Shown here piece after piece: positions 49,731-58,276 of a DNA stretch of 64,000 nt. Under the pieces are notes generated by a model. The model made no database searches, was not told the DNA's origin, and was given only the letters and a program-made list of their open reading frames with translations. Every line of letters starts with the position of its first letter. Position 1 is the first letter of the stretch. The position numbers were made by a program, and so were the translations under genes. Source of the stretch: Paracoccus sigandri (GTDB taxonomy: Bacteria > Pseudomonadota > Alphaproteobacteria > Rhodobacterales > Rhodobacteraceae); contig NZ_QNRC01000012.1 of NCBI RefSeq assembly GCF_003709565.1, positions 88,675-152,674 on the forward strand, read 5' to 3'.

Positions 49731-50864
49731 TCAGCGATAGCCCGAGACCCGGCCATCGGGACCCGGCACATATTTGCGGATGTCGCGAAACCCCGGCGGG
49801 GCCAGCGCCACCAGCGCCTGATAGGGCCGCTGCGGCAGGACCAGAAGCCGCGTGGCCCGGCTGGCGCCCTGCCCTGCCCCGCCCCGGTCCAGCGGGTCCA
49901 GCCGGAACACCTGCCGTTCCACCACGCCGAACAACCCGCTGGGTTCGACGGTGGCGCGTTCGGCCTGCAATTCCTCGATGGTCATGGCCATCGCCCAGTC
50001 CTCGCCCGCCGGCGCGGCGGCGTTTTCCAGCACCTGCCGGATCGGGCCTTCCTGCATGGTAAAGCCCTGCGAATAGACCGGGCCCAGCACGATCCGCCGC
50101 AGCCGGCGCGGATGCAGCGTGGCGAAATCGCGGTCGAAGCCCTGGGCGATGGTCAGAAGCTGCAGCGAGGTCACGGATTGCGCCAGCAGATGGGCGCGCA
50201 CCTCGGGCCAGCGGCGGGCATCCTCGGTCAGCGGGCGGCGGCCGCTGTCGTCGACATCCATCAGATACAGCACCGGCACGTTCAGCTGGCTGTCATAGAC
50301 CGCCCAATGCAGCAGCCAGCGCCGCCTTTCCCTGTCGCTGCCCGACACCCAATAGCCCTGCGGATGCATCTGCGGCCAGAACAGCCCGCCCCCTTGCAGC
50401 ATCTCGTAGTAGAGCCGCTGCGACAGCGCGTATTGCAGCCGCGTGGGAATGGTCAGGTCGCCGACGATCTGGCGGATCATGTCGTCCTTGATCGACTGGC
50501 CCGAGGGGCTGCGCGCCAGTTCCTCGGCCGCCTGCGCGGCATCGGCGGCGGTCTGGGCGATCTCGGACCAGACCGGAAAGCCGGATTCGTGGATGTCGAT
50601 GGTCACATGGCGGCGCAAGGGCCCCTCGATCCGCCCGGCGATCAGGTATTTCATCGCCAGCGCGTCCAGCGTGACCTTCAGCGCGTCCAGATAGCCGCCG
50701 ATGACGTCGGTATCCAGGCGGGAGATCAGCCCGTCGCGCACCATCTCCGACAGGGCGGCCGGCAGCAGCCCCGCCACCTTGCGCGTCTGGGCAAAGAAGG
50801 CGCGGGCCGTCGCCTCGTCCTCCAGCGCGCGGTGATCCGCGTCCAGCGTTCCGGTCCGGCTCAC
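49731..50864 (-). CDS. Unknown 377-aa protein of the AAA+ cluster
   Basis: No function recognised, no signal peptide and no membrane helix. The N-terminal 140 residues are helical (TARAFFAQTRKVAGLLPAAL, TADAAQAAEELARSPSG); the C-terminal half appears mixed alpha/beta with WLLHWAVYDSQLNVPVLYLMD and PRRLRRIVLGPVYSQGF. It begins six bases after the coiled-coil gene and ends 39 bases before the AAA+ gene, so the three are probably co-transcribed. Confidence 0.72.
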   Translation of the reverse strand: MSRTGTLDADHRALEDEATARAFFAQTRKVAGLLPAALSEMVRDGLISRLDTDVIGGYLDALKVTLDALAMKYLIAGRIEGPLRRHVTIDIHESGFPVWSEIAQTAADAAQAAEELARSPSGQSIKDDMIRQIVGDLTIPTRLQYALSQRLYYEMLQGGGLFWPQMHPQGYWVSGSDRERRRWLLHWAVYDSQLNVPVLYLMDVDDSGRRPLTEDARRWPEVRAHLLAQSVTSLQLLTIAQGFDRDFATLHPRRLRRIVLGPVYSQGFTMQEGPIRQVLENAAAPAGEDWAMAMTIEELQAERATVEPSGLFGVVERQVFRLDPLDRGGAGQGASRATRLLVLPQRPYQALVALAPPGFRDIRKYVPGPDGRVSGYR

Positions 50865-50870
50865 GCGCGC

Positions 50871-51944
50871 CTACCCGCCATAAAGGTTGCTGTCATGCTT
50901 CTTGACGATCTCGGCGAAGCGGCGGGCGAAGCGTTCGTCGGCCTTGGCCTTTTCCTCCAGCACCTTGCGGGCGAAGACCATGTGGTCGCCATGGGCCTCC
51001 AGCATGTCGGCCATCCGGTCGTTGGTCGCGGTGCCGATCGCGGCCATGGCGGCCTGCGCCTCCTGGTCGGTCTTCACGCCGATCTCGTTGATGCGGTGGG
51101 CGACGTCCTGCTGCTGCGCGGTCTTCAGCGACTTGGTCAGCGCGTCATACAGCACCACCCGCTGGCGCGTGTCGGTCTGCAGCTTGTTGATCAGCACCAT
51201 CTGGGTCGCCGCCTGGTTCTGCAGGCTGTCCACCCAGGTCTTGCCGGCCTCGATATAGCGTTCCAGCGTCTGCGAGCGCGCCAGCGCGACCTGTTCCTGC
51301 TGCACCAGCTCGTTATGGTCCTTGTTGGCCAGCGCCAGCTCGCTTTCCAGCTGGGTGCGGGCGCTGGGATCGGTGGTCGCGGCGATCCGGTTCTCCAGCT
51401 CGATCAGCTTCGGATCCATCGCGGTGATCTTCTGGCGCAGATCCTCCAGCGTGGCGACAGCCTCCTCGCGCTCGGACAGGGTGCCGACCAGGTTGGCCTC
51501 GACCCTGGCCTTCTGGTCGTTCAGCAGGTCAAGCTGGCCCTGCAGCAGCCGCGTGATCGTGTCGGATTTCGAGATCAGGTCCTGCAGCTTGTCGTCGATG
51601 CTGGCCGCGCGCAGGCGTTCCTGGCGCATCGCCTCGGACTTGCCGCTGGCGAAGATGCCGACGATCTTCTCCCACCCGGTCTTGCTGCGCAGATCCTCGA
51701 AATCGCGGGAAAAGCCGGCGGTCACGTCGTCCAGGCCCATGATCAGCTCGGCGATATTGGCGTTCATCGCCTCGGTATGGGAGTGGACATCGGCCAGCGT
51801 GGCATTGGCGACGTCCAGCGGCAGGTCGGCCACGTCGGCCCGCGTCGTGACACGGTCCAGCGCGGCGGTCATTTCGGCAATCTTTTCCTGCGCCAGATGC
51901 ACCTGCTTCTGGCTGTCGGTAATCTGTTGGTCCAGCGATGCCAT
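50871..51944 (-). CDS. Soluble coiled-coil protein of the AAA+ cluster
   Basis: A 357-aa, almost wholly helical protein. No signal peptide or membrane segment. Heptad-like Leu, Ile and charged patterns run through residues 1-45 and about 100-265 (LEDLRQKITAMDPKLIELEN, ESELALANKDHNELVQQEQ). The layout recalls TelA-type toxic-anion-resistance proteins (long helices with Gln/Asn-rich ends), but I cannot show homology by eye. It is the first gene of the minus-strand run, with a 109-base divergent gap upstream. Confidence 0.72.
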   Translation of the reverse strand: MASLDQQITDSQKQVHLAQEKIAEMTAALDRVTTRADVADLPLDVANATLADVHSHTEAMNANIAELIMGLDDVTAGFSRDFEDLRSKTGWEKIVGIFASGKSEAMRQERLRAASIDDKLQDLISKSDTITRLLQGQLDLLNDQKARVEANLVGTLSEREEAVATLEDLRQKITAMDPKLIELENRIAATTDPSARTQLESELALANKDHNELVQQEQVALARSQTLERYIEAGKTWVDSLQNQAATQMVLINKLQTDTRQRVVLYDALTKSLKTAQQQDVAHRINEIGVKTDQEAQAAMAAIGTATNDRMADMLEAHGDHMVFARKVLEEKAKADERFARRFAEIVKKHDSNLYGG

Positions 51945-52053
51945 TGCGGCCTCCCGATAATTGATGCGCGAATGTTAGGCGCATGAACGGGCGGCGCAAG
52001 GGGCGCGGCGCGATTGCCTTGCCAGGCCGCATCCCGCGGCCTAGCCTGCGGCC

Positions 52054-53331
52054 ATGAACGCGCTGAAATCCGCCATAGATGCCCGCCGCGACGCGCTGGT
52101 CGCACTGACCCAGGACCTGATCCGCATCCCGACGCTGAACCCGCCGGGCCGGCATTACCGCGACATCTGCGACTATCTTCAGGCGCGGATGGCGCCGCAG
52201 GGCTGGGATTGCCAGCTGATCCGCGCCCATGGCACCCCCGGCGACTGCGAGGAATTCCCGCGCTGGAACATCGTCGCCCGCCGCAAGGGCGCGCGGGACG
52301 GCGATTGCGTGCATTTCAACAGCCATCACGACGTGGTCGAGGTCGGCCACGGCTGGACCCGCGACCCCTTCGGCGCGGAACTGGAGGGCGACCGCATCTA
52401 TGGCCGGGGCGCCTGCGACATGAAGGGCGGCCTTGCGGCCAGCATCATCGCCGCCGAGGCCTTCGTCGCCACCCATCCCGACCACGCCGGCAGCATCGAG
52501 ATCAGCGCGACGGCGGACGAGGAATCGGGCGGCTATGGCGGCGTGGCCCATCTGGCGCAGCAGGGCGCCTTCGCCCATGTCCAGCACGTCATCATCCCCG
52601 AGCCGCTGCACAAGGACCAGATCTGCCTTGGCCATCGCGGCGTCTGGTGGGCCGAGATCGAGACCCAGGGCCGCATCGCCCATGGCTCGATGCCCTTCCT
52701 GGGCGATTGCGCGGTGCGCCACATGGGCGCGGTGATCGCCGAGATGGAGGCCGCGCTGTGGCCGCTGCTGGCCGGCAAGCACACCCAGATGCCGGTAATC
52801 CCGGAAGGCGCTCGGTCCTCGACGCTGAACATCAACTCGGTCCATGGCGGCGCGGCGGAACAGGCGGCGGATTTCACCGGCCTGCCCGCCCCCTGCGTGC
52901 CCGACCGCTGCCGCATCGTCATCGACCGCCGCTTCCTGATCGAGGAGGACCTGGCCGAGGTGAAGGCCGAAGTGACCGCCCTGCTGGAACGGGTGAAGGC
53001 GCAGCGCCCCGGCTTTTGCTACGAGGTGCGCGACCTGTTCGAGGTGGTCCCCTCGATGACCGGCAAGGACGCCCCGGTGGTCCGCACCACCGCCGCCGCC
53101 ATCCAGCGCGTGCTGGGCCGCGAGGCGGGCTATGTCGTCAGCCCCGGCACCTATGACCAGAAGCATATCGACCGGATCGGCAGGCTGAAGAACTGCATCG
53201 CCTACGGGCCGGGGGTGCTGGCGCTGGCCCATCAGCCCGACGAATGGATCGGCGTCACCGACATGCTGGACAGCGCCAAGGTCATGGCGCTGGTGCTGGA
53301 GGATCTTCTGGTCGGGCCGCAGGACGGCTAG
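52054..53331 (+). CDS. M20-family deacylase (ArgE/DapE type)
   Basis: Zinc-dependent deacylase in the ArgE/DapE group. The 425-aa product has the first metal site VHFNSHHDVVEVGHGW, the second YGRGACDMKGGLAAS, the catalytic Glu pair in TADEESGGYGG, and C-terminal SPGTYDQKHI. Whether it acts on N-acetylornithine, succinyl-diaminopimelate or another acylated amino acid is not clear; no arg genes are near, while dapF is 5 kb away. A cation diffusion facilitator gene follows after 32 bases. Confidence 0.88.
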   Translation: MNALKSAIDARRDALVALTQDLIRIPTLNPPGRHYRDICDYLQARMAPQGWDCQLIRAHGTPGDCEEFPRWNIVARRKGARDGDCVHFNSHHDVVEVGHGWTRDPFGAELEGDRIYGRGACDMKGGLAASIIAAEAFVATHPDHAGSIEISATADEESGGYGGVAHLAQQGAFAHVQHVIIPEPLHKDQICLGHRGVWWAEIETQGRIAHGSMPFLGDCAVRHMGAVIAEMEAALWPLLAGKHTQMPVIPEGARSSTLNINSVHGGAAEQAADFTGLPAPCVPDRCRIVIDRRFLIEEDLAEVKAEVTALLERVKAQRPGFCYEVRDLFEVVPSMTGKDAPVVRTTAAAIQRVLGREAGYVVSPGTYDQKHIDRIGRLKNCIAYGPGVLALAHQPDEWIGVTDMLDSAKVMALVLEDLLVGPQDG

Positions 53332-53362
53332 AACGGGCGAAACCATTGCAAGGGGAACCCTG

Positions 53363-54286
53363 ATGCACACCGAACAGGGCGTGCTGCGCCTGTCGATCAT
53401 CGTCACCTTCGTGCTGGCCCTGTTCGGCGTCGGCTTCGGGCTGTGGGCCGGGTCCTTCTCGATCGTCTTCGACGGGGTCTATTCGCTGACCGACGCGGTG
53501 ATGACCATGGTGGCGCTGCTGGTCTCGAAGCTGATCACCCAGTCGCTGGCCGAACGCACCCGCGCCCGGCTGGTGCGGCATTTCACCATGGGCTTCTGGC
53601 ACCTGGAGCCGATGGTGCTGGGGCTCAGCGGCTTTTTGCTGATCGGCGCGGCGGTCTATGCGCTGATCAATGCGGTGGGCAGCCTGATGACCGGCGGGCG
53701 CGAGCTGGCCTTCGACCTGGCCATCGTCTATGCGGTCATCACCCTGGCGGGCGCGGTGGGCATGGCGATCCTCGGGACGCGGGCGAACCGCACCATCGGC
53801 TCGAACTTCGTGGCGCTGGATGCCAAGGCCTGGGTGATCTCGGCCGCGCTGACGGCGGCGCTGCTGATCGCCTTCGTCTTCGGCTGGCTGATCCAGGGCA
53901 CGGCGCTTGAATGGCTGTCGCCCTATGTCGACCCGGCGGTGCTGGCCATCGTCTGCCTGGTGGTGATCCCGATGCCGATCCCCACCGTGCGCCGCGCGCT
54001 GGCCGACATCCTGCTGGTGACGCCCGCCGACCTGAAGCGCCATGTCGACCGGGTCGCCGCCGACATCGTCGCGCGCCACGGCTTTCTGGGCTATCGCGCC
54101 TATGTCGCCCGCGTCGGGCGCGGGCGGCAGATCGAGCTTTACTTCATCGTGCCCACCGGCCTGCCGCCGCGCCCGCTGGAGGCATGGGACCGGCTGCGCG
54201 ACGAGATCGGCCAGCAGATCGGCGGCGAAAGCCCCGACCGCTGGCTGACCATCGCCTTCACCACCGACCTGGAATGGGCGGAATAG
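53363..54286 (+). CDS. Cation diffusion facilitator family transporter
   Basis: Divalent metal/proton antiporter of the inner membrane. The 307-aa product has about six hydrophobic segments. The first metal motif appears as FDGVYSLTDA (about residues 32-41, Asp-x8-Asp). The C-terminal cytoplasmic domain (about 215-307) is the family's dimerisation part. It may share a transcript with the upstream deacylase. Its stop faces uvrD with only seven bases between. Confidence 0.85.
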   Translation: MHTEQGVLRLSIIVTFVLALFGVGFGLWAGSFSIVFDGVYSLTDAVMTMVALLVSKLITQSLAERTRARLVRHFTMGFWHLEPMVLGLSGFLLIGAAVYALINAVGSLMTGGRELAFDLAIVYAVITLAGAVGMAILGTRANRTIGSNFVALDAKAWVISAALTAALLIAFVFGWLIQGTALEWLSPYVDPAVLAIVCLVVIPMPIPTVRRALADILLVTPADLKRHVDRVAADIVARHGFLGYRAYVARVGRGRQIELYFIVPTGLPPRPLEAWDRLRDEIGQQIGGESPDRWLTIAFTTDLEWAE

Positions 54287-54293
54287 CCGGGCC

Positions 54294-56675
54294 TCAGAAC
54301 GGCACGTCGCCGTCCCCGCCGACGGGATGCACATAGGCGGCCTTGATGGTCTTGAAGCCGCCCGCGTCGAATTGCACGGTCAGCGTGTCCTCGGCGATGC
54401 CCATGACCTTGCCCTCGCCGAATTTCGCATGGGCCACGCGGTCGCCGACGCTGAACCGCGCGGCGGGCTCGGCGTCGATGATGACCGGCCGGCGATGGAC
54501 GGGCGCCTTGCGCTCGGCCGCGCGCGCCTGCATCCGCTTCCAGCCGGGCGAGTTGTAGACATCGGCCCTGGCGGCGCGTTCATACATCGCATCCGAGGGG
54601 TTCGCCCCCGCGAAGGCCATCGCCGCGCCATAACCGCCCCCGTAGAGGCCGGGCGGCGTCAGCACCTCGACATGCTGGCTGGGCAATTCGTCGATGAAGC
54701 GCGAGGGCATCGAGCTTTGCCATTGCCCGTAAAGCCGCCGGTTGCCCGCGAAGCTGATCGTCGCCAGCCGCTCGGCCCGCGTGATGCCGACATAGGCCAG
54801 CCGCCGCTCCTCCTCCAGCCCGCGGGTGCCCTGTTCGTCCATGGCGCGCTGGTTGGGAAACAGCCCGTCCTCCCATCCCGGCAGGAAGACCACGGGAAAT
54901 TCCAGCCCCTTGGCGGCGTGCAGCGTCATGATGCTGACCTCCTCGCCCGCCTCGCCCTCGTCGCGGTCCATGACCAGCGCGACATGTTCCAGGAAGCCCT
55001 GCAGGTTCTCGAATTCCTCCAGCGCCTTGACCAGTTCCTTCAGGTTGTCCAGCCGCCCCGGCGCATCGGGCGACTTCTCGTTCTGCCACATGGCGGTATA
55101 GCCGGATTCGTCCAGGATCCGCTCGGCCAGTTCCACATGGGAGACGGTGCTGTCCAGCGCATCGGCGTGCCAGCGCCCCACCGACGCCACGAATTCGCGC
55201 AGATTGGCCAGGCCCTTGCCGGTCAGGTGGCCGTCCTGAACCACGATCCGCGCGCCTTCCAGCAGGCCGACGCCGTTCTGCCGCGCCACGCCCTGGATGG
55301 TCTGCAAGGCCTTGTCGCCAAGGCCGCGCTTGGGGGTGTTCACGATGCGTTCAAAGGCCAGGTCGTCGGCGGGGCTGACCACCAGCCGGAAATAGGCCAT
55401 CGCGTCGCGGATCTCGGCCCGCTCGTAGAAGCGCGGCCCGCCGATCACGCGGTAAGGCAGGCCGATGGTCATGAAGCGGTCCTCGAAGGCGCGCATCTGG
55501 TGGGATGCGCGGACGAGGATCGCGATGTCGTTCAGGCTGACCCGACCCAGCGCCGCGCGATGGCCGCCCTGGAAGGCCTCGATCTCCTCGCCGATCCAGC
55601 GCGCCTCGGCCTCGCTGTCCCAATGGCCGATCAGGCGCAGCTTCTCGCCCGGCTCGGCCTCGGTCCACAGCGTCTTGCCCAGCCGCCCCTGGTTGGCCGA
55701 AATCAGCCCCGAGGCGGCGGCCAGGATCTGCGGGGTCGAGCGGTAGTTCTGTTCCAGCCGGATCACCTGCGCGCCGGGGAAATCCTTCTCGAAGCGCAGG
55801 ATGTTGCCGACCTCGGCGCCGCGCCAGCCATAGATCGACTGGTCGTCGTCACCCACGCAGCAGATGTTGTGATGCCCCTGGGCCAGCAGCCGCAGCCACA
55901 TGTATTGCGCGATGTTGGTGTCCTGGTATTCGTCCACCAGGATATAGCGGAACCGGTCCTGCCAGCCCTTCAGCACGTCGGGATGCGCCTGGAACAGCAT
56001 CACGCAATGCATCAGCAGATCGCCGAAATCGACCGCGTTCAGCACCAGCAGCCGCTGCTGATAGGCCGCATAGAGCCGCCCGCCCCAGCCGTCGAAGGCC
56101 GAAGCCTCGCCCTTGGGCAGATTGGCGGGCGTCAGGCAGCGGTTCTTCCAGCCGTCGATCAGATGCGCCAGCTGGCGCGCGGGCCAGCGTTTCTCGTCCA
56201 GGTTCTCGGCCTGGATCAGCTGCTTCATCAGCCGGACCTGGTCGTCGGTGTCCAGGATGGTGAAGCTGGGCTTCAGGTGCAACTGGCCGTCGCCGATCAG
56301 CTCGGCATGGCGGCGCAGGATCTTGACGCTGATGGAATGGAAGGTGCCCAGCCAGGGCATCCCCTCGACCGTTTCGCCCAGCAGCCGGGCGATGCGGTCC
56401 TTCATCTCGCGCGCGGCCTTGTTGGTGAAGGTGACGGCCAGGATCTGGCCGGGCCGCGCCTTGCCCAGCATCAGCAGATGCGCGATCCGGGTGGTCAGTG
56501 CCCGCGTCTTGCCGGTCCCCGCGCCCGCCAGCAGCAGGACGGGGCCGTCCAGGGCCTCGACCGCCTCGCGCTGCGCCGGGTTCAGCCCGTCCAGATAAGG
56601 CGCCGGCCGCGCGGCCAGCGCCCGCTGCGACAGGGGCACGCCATCGAAATCGTCGGAATCGTCCAGAAGCTCCAT
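54294..56675 (-). CDS. uvrD: ATP-dependent DNA helicase UvrD/PcrA
   Basis: SF1A 3'-5' helicase for repair and replication. The 793-aa product has the Q-motif LNPAQREAV, Walker A GAGTGKT (51-57), motif Ia TFTNKAAREM, Walker B YILVDEYQDTN, GDDDQSIYGWRGA, and motif V/VI TLHAAKGLEFPVVFLPG and EERRLAYVGITRA. A Tudor-like C-terminal segment (FSVGDRVAHAKFGEGKVMGI) ends the protein, as in PcrA/UvrD. Start at 56675 (MELLDDSDDF) has only a weak ribosome site; the frame runs to 56705. Confidence 0.95.
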   Translation of the reverse strand: MELLDDSDDFDGVPLSQRALAARPAPYLDGLNPAQREAVEALDGPVLLLAGAGTGKTRALTTRIAHLLMLGKARPGQILAVTFTNKAAREMKDRIARLLGETVEGMPWLGTFHSISVKILRRHAELIGDGQLHLKPSFTILDTDDQVRLMKQLIQAENLDEKRWPARQLAHLIDGWKNRCLTPANLPKGEASAFDGWGGRLYAAYQQRLLVLNAVDFGDLLMHCVMLFQAHPDVLKGWQDRFRYILVDEYQDTNIAQYMWLRLLAQGHHNICCVGDDDQSIYGWRGAEVGNILRFEKDFPGAQVIRLEQNYRSTPQILAAASGLISANQGRLGKTLWTEAEPGEKLRLIGHWDSEAEARWIGEEIEAFQGGHRAALGRVSLNDIAILVRASHQMRAFEDRFMTIGLPYRVIGGPRFYERAEIRDAMAYFRLVVSPADDLAFERIVNTPKRGLGDKALQTIQGVARQNGVGLLEGARIVVQDGHLTGKGLANLREFVASVGRWHADALDSTVSHVELAERILDESGYTAMWQNEKSPDAPGRLDNLKELVKALEEFENLQGFLEHVALVMDRDEGEAGEEVSIMTLHAAKGLEFPVVFLPGWEDGLFPNQRAMDEQGTRGLEEERRLAYVGITRAERLATISFAGNRRLYGQWQSSMPSRFIDELPSQHVEVLTPPGLYGGGYGAAMAFAGANPSDAMYERAARADVYNSPGWKRMQARAAERKAPVHRRPVIIDAEPAARFSVGDRVAHAKFGEGKVMGIAEDTLTVQFDAGGFKTIKAAYVHPVGGDGDVPF

Positions 56676-56835
56676 GGCCACAACATAGACGCCGGGGCGC
56701 GGCAAGGAAAGCCCGCGTTCACTTTCTGTTCACAATCCGGCCAGCCCTTTGCGGGCCGGGGAACCCGATCCCCCCTTCAAGCGTCATTTTCCATAACCGG
56801 CCGATGATGGCCGCAATGACAATGGGGAGGTTCCG

Positions 56836-57003
56836 ATGAAACTGATCTCGATTCTCGCAGCCCTCGGCTTGACCGCGACGCTTGCCGCCTGTGGCGATTC
56901 GCCTGCCGGACGGGCGGCGACGGGCGGCCTGGGCGGCGCGGTGATCGCCGGCCCCGCCGGCGCGGTCGTCGGCGGCACGGTCGGCGCGGCAACGGCAGAG
57001 TAA
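56836..57003 (+). CDS. Small lipoprotein with glycine-zipper segment
   Basis: A 55-aa protein. It begins MKLISILAALGLTATLAACG with a clear lipobox LAAC (Cys19), so it would be a 37-residue lipoprotein after processing. The remainder is Gly/Ala/Val-rich (GGLGGAVIAGPAGAVVGGTV), a glycine-zipper pattern seen in small outer-membrane lipoproteins. GGGAGG lies six bases upstream of the ATG. It is convergent with mtaB (four bases apart). Codon bias fits the host. Confidence 0.82.
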   Translation: MKLISILAALGLTATLAACGDSPAGRAATGGLGGAVIAGPAGAVVGGTVGAATAE

Positions 57004-57007
57004 GCCG

Positions 57008-58276
57008 CTAGGCCACCAGCCGGGCGCCGTCATGGCCGCTGATGCGCAGCTCCATCAGCGATCCCTCGGGCTGGTCCTCGGCAAAGCCCACTTCGGTGAA
57101 CTGTTCGGTGCGGCCGAGGCGCGGGCCTTCGGTCAGCACCCGGTGGGTGCGGCCGACCTGCGCCTCCAGGTGACGGCGCAGCGCGGCATCGCCGGCGGCG
57201 CGCAGCCGGGCGGCGCGGTCGCGGATCACCGGGCCGCGCACGGCGGGCATCCGCGCGGCCGGCGTGCCCTTGCGCGCGCTGAAGGGGAAGACATGCAGGA
57301 AGGTCAGCCCGCAATCGCCGACCAGCTTCAGGCTGTTCTCGAACATCGGCTCGGTCTCGGTCGGGAAGCCGGCGATGATGTCGGCCCCGAAGACGATGTC
57401 GGGGCGCAGCCGCCGCGCATCCTCGCAGAAGCGGATCGCGTCGTCGCGCAGGTGGCGGCGCTTCATCCGCTTCAGGATCATGTCATCGCCCGCCTGCAGG
57501 GACAGGTGCAGATGCGGCATCAGCCGCGGCTCGGTCGCGATGGCCAGCATCAGGTTCTGGTCCGCCTCGATGCTGTCGATGCTGCTGATCCGCAGCCGCT
57601 GCAGGTCCGGGACCAGGCGCAGGATGCGCATCACCAGATCGCCCAGACGCGGCTGGCCCGGCAGGTCGGCGCCCCATGAGGTCAGATCGACGCCGGTCAG
57701 CACCACCTCGTTGAAGCCGCGCCCGACGAGGCGCTTGATCTGCTCGACCACGACGCCGGCGGGAACGCTGCGGGAATTGCCGCGGCCATAGGGGATGATG
57801 CAGAAGGTGCAGCGGTGATCGCAGCCGTTCTGGACCTGCACATAGGCGCGGTGCCGGCCGAAGCCGTCGATCAGGTGGCCCGCCGTTTCCTTGACCGACA
57901 TGATGTCGTCCACGCGGATCTTCTCGGTCTGGCCGATCAGGTCGGGGGCGCGCAGGCTTGAGGCGCGCAGGCCGGCCCATGTCTGGGGCTGCATCTTCTC
58001 GTGATTGCCGATGACGCGCGTGACCTCGGGCATGGCGGCGAAGGTCTCGGGCTCGGTCTGGGCGGCGCAGCCGGTGACGATGACCGGGGCGCCGGGGTTT
58101 TCGCGCGCCAGCCGGCGGATCTCCTGCCGGGCCTTGCGCACCGCCTCGGCGGTCACGGCGCAGGTATTGACCACGACCGCGCCGGACAGGCCGGCGGCGT
58201 CGGCCATCTCGCGCATCGCCTCGGTCTCGTAGGCGTTCAGGCGGCAGCCGAGGGTGGAGAAGACCGGTGCGCTCAT
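57008..58276 (-). CDS. mtaB: tRNA t6A37 methylthiotransferase MtaB
   Basis: Radical-SAM enzyme that adds methylthio to t6A37 of ANN-decoding tRNAs. The 422-aa product has an N-terminal UPF0004 domain (FSTLGCRLNAYETEAM, VNTCAVTAEA), the radical-SAM site NGCDHRCTFCIIPYGRG (CxxxCxxC), and LQAGDDMILKRMKRRH. The C-terminal TRAM-like part is short. Start at 58276 overlaps the dapF stop by ATGA; 58288 is an alternative ATG. Confidence 0.93.
   Translation of the reverse strand: MSAPVFSTLGCRLNAYETEAMREMADAAGLSGAVVVNTCAVTAEAVRKARQEIRRLARENPGAPVIVTGCAAQTEPETFAAMPEVTRVIGNHEKMQPQTWAGLRASSLRAPDLIGQTEKIRVDDIMSVKETAGHLIDGFGRHRAYVQVQNGCDHRCTFCIIPYGRGNSRSVPAGVVVEQIKRLVGRGFNEVVLTGVDLTSWGADLPGQPRLGDLVMRILRLVPDLQRLRISSIDSIEADQNLMLAIATEPRLMPHLHLSLQAGDDMILKRMKRRHLRDDAIRFCEDARRLRPDIVFGADIIAGFPTETEPMFENSLKLVGDCGLTFLHVFPFSARKGTPAARMPAVRGPVIRDRAARLRAAGDAALRRHLEAQVGRTHRVLTEGPRLGRTEQFTEVGFAEDQPEGSLMELRISGHDGARLVA

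Noticed and set aside
47556..51986. Plus-strand open frame of about 1476 codons opposite the AAA+ cluster
   Set aside because: Although long, it is Arg/Gly/His/Gln-rich with no motif, while the minus-strand frames show Walker motifs, ribosome sites and operon spacing.
54327..56807. Plus-strand open frame of about 826 codons opposite uvrD
   Set aside because: Shadow of uvrD, whose helicase motifs are complete.
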